The position numbers were made by a program, and so were the translations under genes. The notes under the pieces are model-generated. The model ran no database searches and was not told the DNA's origin. It saw nothing but the letters and a program-made list of their open reading frames with translations. Positions 59,807 to 64,000 of a stretch of 64,000 nucleotides of DNA are shown here, in pieces. The stretch's first letter is position 1; each line of letters begins with the position of its first letter. The DNA is from Micromonospora arida (GTDB lineage: Bacteria > Actinomycetota > Actinomycetes > Mycobacteriales > Micromonosporaceae): assembly GCF_003857035.1 (NCBI RefSeq), contig NZ_QGSY01000164.1, positions 53,037-117,036 on the forward strand, read 5' to 3'.

Positions 59807-60388
59807 ATGCCCAAGAAGGTCGATCACCAGGAGCGACGCACCCTCATCGCGGACGCGCTGATGCGGGTCGCCGCGGACCAGGGCCTGGAGGCCGTCAGCC
59901 TCCGACACGTGGCTGCCGAGGCCGGCGTGTCCGCCGGGATGGTCCAGCACTACTTCCGGACCAAGGACGAGATGATGGCGTTCGCGTTGAGCGTGGTGCG
60001 GGAGCGCAGCCAGCTCCGGGTCACCGAGGCGGTGGCAGGGCTGGGCGAGAACCCGTCGCCTCGGCTGCTGCTGCGCACGATGCTCGCCGCGCTGTTGCCG
60101 CTCGACGAACGCACCCGCGACAACGGGCGGGTGGCACTCGCGTTCCTCGCCTACACGGCGGTGCGACCGTCGGCCGCGCCGAGCCTGCACGAGGACACCG
60201 CGCAGTTCACCGGGTTCATCGCCAGCGTCCTGCCCGACCGCCACGGTGCCGCCGCCGCGGCCGGCCTGCTCGCGCTGATGGAGGGGCTCGGCGTCTATCT
60301 GCTGGGCGGGCAGTACACCGCCGAGCAGGCGCTGGGCGCGCTGGACGCCCAGCTGGACCTGCTCTTCGGCTCGTCGGCGGCCGCCTGA
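59807..60388 (+). CDS. TetR-family regulator (BetI-like)
   Basis: 193 residues. HTH (about 8-52): ERRTLIADALMRVAADQGLE, LRHVAAEAGVSAGMVQHYFR. C-terminal domain of the TetR_C_6 type (RLLLRTMLAALLPLDERTRD; LMEGLGVYLLGGQYTAEQAL). It follows the membrane-protein gene by 51 bases and probably represses the operon from the dyad at 56613 (inference). Confidence 0.92.
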   Translation: MPKKVDHQERRTLIADALMRVAADQGLEAVSLRHVAAEAGVSAGMVQHYFRTKDEMMAFALSVVRERSQLRVTEAVAGLGENPSPRLLLRTMLAALLPLDERTRDNGRVALAFLAYTAVRPSAAPSLHEDTAQFTGFIASVLPDRHGAAAAAGLLALMEGLGVYLLGGQYTAEQALGALDAQLDLLFGSSAAA

Positions 60389-60411
60389 GCGGTCGTGGTC
60401 GTACCGCGCCC

Positions 60412-61797
60412 TCAGCAGCGCGGCACGTTCGGTATGTACCCGTCGTAGCCGGTCACCACGAAGGCGTCCGAGACGTAGCGGTTGGTGCCGATCCGGTTCC
60501 AGACGGAGGTCGTGCCGTACGGGCCGGTGACCGTGCTGCCGACGGCCTGGCAGTAGACGGCGACGGTGGCGCCGTCGGCGACCGAGCCGACGACCGGATA
60601 GCTGGCGCCGGGGCCGGAGCGCACGTTGAGGCTGGACGCCTCGGTGGTCACCACGCCGGAGCCGATGCCAGTGATTCCATTCACCAACTGCATGTAGTAG
60701 GTCCAGTTCCAGTTCGGGCCCGGGTCGGTGTGGGTGGCACCGGGCACCTCACGGTGGGCGATGATGTGCGCCCGGTCCCTGGGTATGCCGTACTTCGTGG
60801 CGAGGCTACGGGTGAGCGCGGCCGAGGCGCGGTACATCGAGTCGGTGAACCAGGCGGGGTTGTCGACGAACCCCTCGTGCTCGATGCCGATCGACTCGGT
60901 GTTGTAGGTCCAGTTGCCGGCGTGCCAGGCGATGTCCTTCTCCCGCACCGACTGGGTGACGGCCCCGTCGGAGGAGCGGAAGGTGTAGTGCGCGCTGGCC
61001 TGGGCGGCCGGGTTCTGGAACCAGCTGACAGCGCCGGCGTACGAGCCCTGCGTCATGTGGATGACGATGCGGGTGACCGGGTGGCTGCCCGGTCGACTGG
61101 CCACCGTGTAGTTGCTCGTGCTCGCCGGCGCCCACGCGGCCGGCCCGTAGTCGGTGCTGAGGGTGCCGATCCCGCCGAGCACGGCGGCCCGCTCCAGGCC
61201 ACCCCGCCGGGGCGCGACCGGTCGCCCGGCCACCGCCTCGCCGCGCCCGGTGAACCCGGTCCGCAGCAGGTCGTAGACGGTGTCGGCGTAGAGCCGCGCG
61301 ACCGACGCCTCGCTGGCGCCGCCGTACCGGGCGACCGCGCCGTACCAACCGTTCACGTCGTCGCGCGTTGCGGCGTCGAGGCCCGCCTGGTCGGCGTACG
61401 AGCGCAGCACGGCCGCCGCCCCGAGCACGTTCGCCGCGGGTTCGGTCCGCAGCGCGGCCGGACTGAGCCGGGTCAGCGCGGCGGCCTCGTCCAGGGTGCG
61501 CACGCCGGGGGCGCTCGCCAGGTGCATCAGCCCGTGACCGCCCGCCGCGCTCGGTGTGCGGGCGTGCATGTCCAGCCGCGACTCGGCGTACCCCAGCGCC
61601 ACCAGCAGGTCGCGTGGCACGTCGTATCGCGCGGCGGCGGTGTCGAACGCGACGGCCAGCGGGGTGGCCGGCGCTGGCGTCCCACCGGGGTCGGCGAAAG
61701 CCGGTGACGCGACCGCGACGACTCCGGTCAGGGCGGTGGTCAGGGCGGTGGTCAGGGCGAGCAGGAGCCGGCCTCGGTGGAAGGTGCGAACGGACAT
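60412..61797 (-). CDS. Secreted N-acetylmuramoyl-L-alanine amidase with SH3b-like C-terminus
   Basis: 461 residues. AAGGAGG precedes the ATG; signal peptide 1-36. An all-helical, lysozyme-like region (about 45-170; LLVALGYAESRLDMHARTPS) comes first. The amidase_2 domain (about 225-370) shows zinc His in IVIHMTQGSY and HIIAHREVPGATHTDPGPNW, plus WHAGNWTYNTESIGIEHEG. The SH3b-like end (about 385-461: SSLNVRSGPGASYPVVGSVA, YGTTSVWNRI, YVSDAFV) resembles the tail of the neighbouring M23 protein. Cuts the MurNAc-L-Ala bond outside the cell. Confidence 0.92.
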   Translation of the reverse strand: MSVRTFHRGRLLLALTTALTTALTGVVAVASPAFADPGGTPAPATPLAVAFDTAAARYDVPRDLLVALGYAESRLDMHARTPSAAGGHGLMHLASAPGVRTLDEAAALTRLSPAALRTEPAANVLGAAAVLRSYADQAGLDAATRDDVNGWYGAVARYGGASEASVARLYADTVYDLLRTGFTGRGEAVAGRPVAPRRGGLERAAVLGGIGTLSTDYGPAAWAPASTSNYTVASRPGSHPVTRIVIHMTQGSYAGAVSWFQNPAAQASAHYTFRSSDGAVTQSVREKDIAWHAGNWTYNTESIGIEHEGFVDNPAWFTDSMYRASAALTRSLATKYGIPRDRAHIIAHREVPGATHTDPGPNWNWTYYMQLVNGITGIGSGVVTTEASSLNVRSGPGASYPVVGSVADGATVAVYCQAVGSTVTGPYGTTSVWNRIGTNRYVSDAFVVTGYDGYIPNVPRC

Positions 61798-61819
61798 GAG
61801 CCCTCCTTACGGTGACTGA

Positions 61820-61847
61820 GGGTTGGCGGCCGGTGGGCCGCCAACCC
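61820..61847 (-). terminator. Hairpin terminator between M23 and amidase genes
   Basis: Perfect 12-bp stem (61820-61831 with 61836-61847, loop 4), 15 bases after the M23 stop and 22 bases before the amidase start, which keeps the two hydrolases on separate transcripts or attenuates readthrough. Confidence 0.88.
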
Positions 61848-61862
61848 GCAGGATGAACCTCG

Positions 61863-63029
61863 TCAGCACCAGCCGTTGATCGGGCCGTTCACACCGGTCG
61901 ACAGGTAGGCGTCGGACACCCAACTGCCGTCGCTCAACCGGTTCCACAGCGCCGTGGTGCCGTACCGGCCGGTGTGGGAGGTGCCGTTGGCGGAGCAGGA
62001 GATCGTGACCGTGGCGCCGTCGGCCACCGAGCCCAGCGAGCCGTAGCCGGTCCCCGGCCCGGCACGTCGGGTGAGCACCCCGCCGCCGTTCGCGTCGACC
62101 ACCCCCTGGTTGAAGCCGAGCGCGCCGTAGTTGTACAGGCCGCCGCCGGCACCGGCCCAGGCCGACCCGTGCCGCGCCCCGCCCTGGTACGCGGCGGCGC
62201 CGTTGGCCAGTACCCACTTGCCGATGTCGTGGCCGGCGATCGGCACGTACGCGCTGTTCTGCCGGAGCCCGAAGTGGACGTGCCGGCCGTAGGCGGCTCC
62301 GCCGCAGGTGACGTCGGTGCCCGTGTTGCCCAGGGCGGCGCCCTGGCCGACGCTGGCGCCGTTGACGGAGATGCTGTTCCACAGGTGGTAGTAGTCGGTC
62401 GAGTAGCCCCGGTCGTGGATCACCCGGATCCACCCCTGACACATCGTGTACGCCGCTCCGGCCCGGGCGGCGCGGACCACCTGGTCACCACCGGCCAGGT
62501 CGACCGAGCTGTACGGCGACTCGGTTCCACCCCAGCCGTGTGGGCCACTGGTGAGCGTCCACGTCTGGCCCACACCGAACGGCAGGGCCATTCCGGTCCG
62601 GTAGTCCCCGCCCGCGTACATCGGGGTGGGGGTGGTGGTGAACACGCTCTTCTCCTGGCTTGCCATCAGGGGCGACTCGGCGGCCAGCGCACCGAAGGCG
62701 GCCTCGCCGTCGAAGGCGATCCGCCACCCGGCGGGCTCGGACCGGGCGATGAAGATCGAACCGGTCGGGTGGGCGTCCTCCTGTCGGGGCGCGAGCGCGA
62801 CGGCGGTGCCGAACGCCCACCGGCCGCTGGTGCGGCTGACGGTGATCCGGGTCTCCGGTTGCGCATCGGCGGCGGACAGCTCGGCGGTGCCGAGCAGTTT
62901 GGCGGTCACCGCAGCGGTGAGCGTGGGGGTCACGGCCGCGGAGGCGGCGCTGGGGGCGGCCCCGATCAGGCTCGCGACCATCAACAGGGCCGCGGCGACG
63001 CCGCCGGCCAATCGTCGACCGTTTCTCAT
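61863..63029 (-). CDS. Secreted LasA-like M23 peptidase with SH3b-like C-terminus
   Basis: 388 residues. GTGAGGG precedes the ATG; signal peptide 1-32 (ending AASA). The M23 core spans about 155-290: SGPHGWGGTESPYSSVDLAG with the first His/Asp pair, IRVIHDRGYSTDYYHLWN, and the RHVHFGL motif. Residues 35-150 form an N-terminal prodomain-like region. The SH3b-like tail (about 315-388: AGPGTGYGSLGSVADGATVT, YGTTALWNRL, VSDAYLS) mirrors the amidase tail. AT-rich leader 63030-63180. Acts on peptide cross-links in peptidoglycan. Confidence 0.9.
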   Translation of the reverse strand: MRNGRRLAGGVAAALLMVASLIGAAPSAASAAVTPTLTAAVTAKLLGTAELSAADAQPETRITVSRTSGRWAFGTAVALAPRQEDAHPTGSIFIARSEPAGWRIAFDGEAAFGALAAESPLMASQEKSVFTTTPTPMYAGGDYRTGMALPFGVGQTWTLTSGPHGWGGTESPYSSVDLAGGDQVVRAARAGAAYTMCQGWIRVIHDRGYSTDYYHLWNSISVNGASVGQGAALGNTGTDVTCGGAAYGRHVHFGLRQNSAYVPIAGHDIGKWVLANGAAAYQGGARHGSAWAGAGGGLYNYGALGFNQGVVDANGGGVLTRRAGPGTGYGSLGSVADGATVTISCSANGTSHTGRYGTTALWNRLSDGSWVSDAYLSTGVNGPINGWC

Positions 63030-63263
63030 CGTGCCCTCACTTTCGATTGGGGTCTCGGGCCGGCTTGATGCAGAGCCCGTGGCCGCGGAGGGGTGCAGTG
63101 CCGGCGGGCCTGAGCAGCGGCGACTGCAAGATTCGAGAGATAAACGTAAATATTGAAGCTGATTGTTGTGTAGTAAACCGTCGAAGTCAACGCACTCATC
63201 GAAGGTTTCCTACAGGTTTCCGGACCGCCGGGGCCAGGGGCCGGACCGTCAGGTGAGCGGTGA

Positions 63264-63977
63264 CGGCGACTCGGCGCCAAGCTGCGACTGCGCACGATCA
63301 GCGGCAACAGCGGCAGCGACGCCGGTGGCACGTTCCGCCGGATGTCCAACACGACCTGGTCGGAGACCGGCACCACCTGGAACAACCAGCCGACCATCGA
63401 CGGAGCCACGCTCGGCACGATCGGCGCGGTCAGCGGCAACACCTGGTACGAGGTCGACGTCACGGCCGCGGTCACCGGCAACGGCACGTACAGCTTCGGC
63501 GCCACCTCGACCAGCGGTGACGGCGCCTACTACGACACCCGCGAGAGTGGCGCGGACGCTCCGCAACTGGTGGTCACCACCGGGAGCACCACGCCACCCC
63601 CGTCGGGCGACCCGGTGTTCGTCGGTGCCGGCGACATCGCCGACTCGGGCTCCGGCGACAGCGCCACCGCGACGCTGCTCGACAGCATCCCGGGGACGGT
63701 CTTCACCACCGGCGACAACGTCTACGACAGCGGGACGGCATCGCAGTTCAACCCGGCCGGTGGCGCCGACTCCAGCCGGGGTCTGCGCAGCTTCGTCGCC
63801 GGGATGGGCGGCGCCGGCCACTACGGCTTCGGCACCATCCAGCCCAACAGCGAGGCGCGTAACAGCTCGGCGTGGGGCGTACTGAAGTTCACCCTGCACT
63901 CCAACAGCTACGACTGGCAGTTCGTACCGGTGGCCGGCCAGACCTACACCGACAGCGGCACCAGCACCTGCCACTAA
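63264..63977 (+). pseudogene. Remnant of a DNRLRE-domain metallophosphatase (N-terminal loss, central deletion)
   Basis: The open frame after the TGA at 63261 reads GAKLRLRTISGNSGSDAGGT and SNTTWSETGTTWNNQPTIDG, a DNRLRE beta-sandwich with its first half missing and no signal peptide or start. A Pro linker (STTPPPSGDP) then leads to a purple-acid-phosphatase-like start, FVGAGDIADSGSGDSATATL and GTVFTTGDNVYDSGTASQFN. Right after this it jumps to the C-terminal end, SRGLRSFVAGMGGAGHYGFG and SYDWQFVPVAGQTYTDSGTS. The catalytic middle (the GNHD and second His motifs) is absent. Ends TAA at 63977. Non-functional in all likelihood. Confidence 0.8.
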
Positions 63978-64000
63978 CCCACCCCACCCCGCCCCCACCC

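Noticed and set aside
1..64000. Mobile elements, prophage, tRNA or rRNA genes
   Set aside because: No transposase, integrase, phage structural gene, or cloverleaf or rRNA-like sequence was recognised on either strand by eye; a dedicated scan would be decisive.

Overview
The window is chromosomal DNA from a high-GC actinomycete, most probably Micromonosporaceae (Micromonospora-like). The grounds are very high G+C with third-position GC bias, many GTG starts with 4-base ATGA/GTGA overlaps, SARP, ROK and TetR regulators, many secreted proteins with Ala-rich signal peptides, and several intergenic imperfect palindromes of a kind I associate with that family. I saw no rRNA, tRNA, CRISPR array, transposase or phage gene. 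The family assignment is inference.

Layout. 1-3364: two minus-strand secreted peptidoglycan hydrolases, a GH25 lysozyme cut by the left edge and an NlpC/P60-like protein, share one FG-GAP repeat cassette that is identical over 714 bp. 3738-7624: a large AfsR-like SARP regulator, then a lipoprotein. 7669-9992: an SDR and an MFS exporter, translationally coupled. 10152-12097: a NarL-type two-component pair. 12192-16276: a Gfo/Idh/MocA oxidoreductase, a DUF1062 protein, two small proteins and an NYN-LOTUS RNase-like protein, with palindromic repeats between them. 16496-18532: a secreted beta-helix enzyme with a GH87-like catalytic pattern. 18578-23698: a maltokinase-cap protein, an SRPBCC-TM-CBM2 fusion, a nitronate monooxygenase, a surface beta-propeller and a membrane protein. 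23836-26154: a secreted M64 peptidase. 26326-30447: a small acidic protein, mntH, and a GntR/ABC operon with its probable operator.

30496-39526: an AlkX/YcaQ-like DNA glycosylase, a DrrAB-type exporter, and a ChvE/MmsAB-type sugar ABC operon followed by its ROK regulator. 39527-43909: formaldehyde-dehydrogenase-like ADH, TetR plus alpha/beta hydrolase, and an SDR divergent from another TetR. 44022-47561: an ABCG-type half-transporter overlapping a MOCOS-like PLP enzyme, converging on a DUF6193-like gene. 47939-50391: a GH16-CBM13 beta-glucanase behind a CebR-like palindrome, then a DUF4331 protein. 50663-55400: a compact surface module of a small WxL-like protein, a DUF916/DUF3324 membrane-anchored protein, and a convergent 1002-residue lectin/FnIII protein ending in the same WxL-like domain. 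55562-60388: a DUF2188 protein, an M23 peptidase, and a rifampin-phosphotransferase-like operon ending in a TetR. 60412-63977: an amidase and an M23 peptidase that share a C-terminal SH3b-like domain, then a decayed DNRLRE-metallophosphatase gene.

How the genes fit together. The window is dominated by envelope and extracellular functions. Five peptidoglycan hydrolases, an alpha-1,3-glucanase candidate, a beta-1,3-glucanase, a metallopeptidase and surface display proteins suit a soil saprophyte that remodels its own wall and attacks fungal or bacterial walls. Regulatory logic is mostly local, with palindromic operators directly before the TetR, GntR and LacI-type targets. The least described parts are the WxL-like module, the SRPBCC-CBM2 fusion and the ABCG/MOCOS-like pair.
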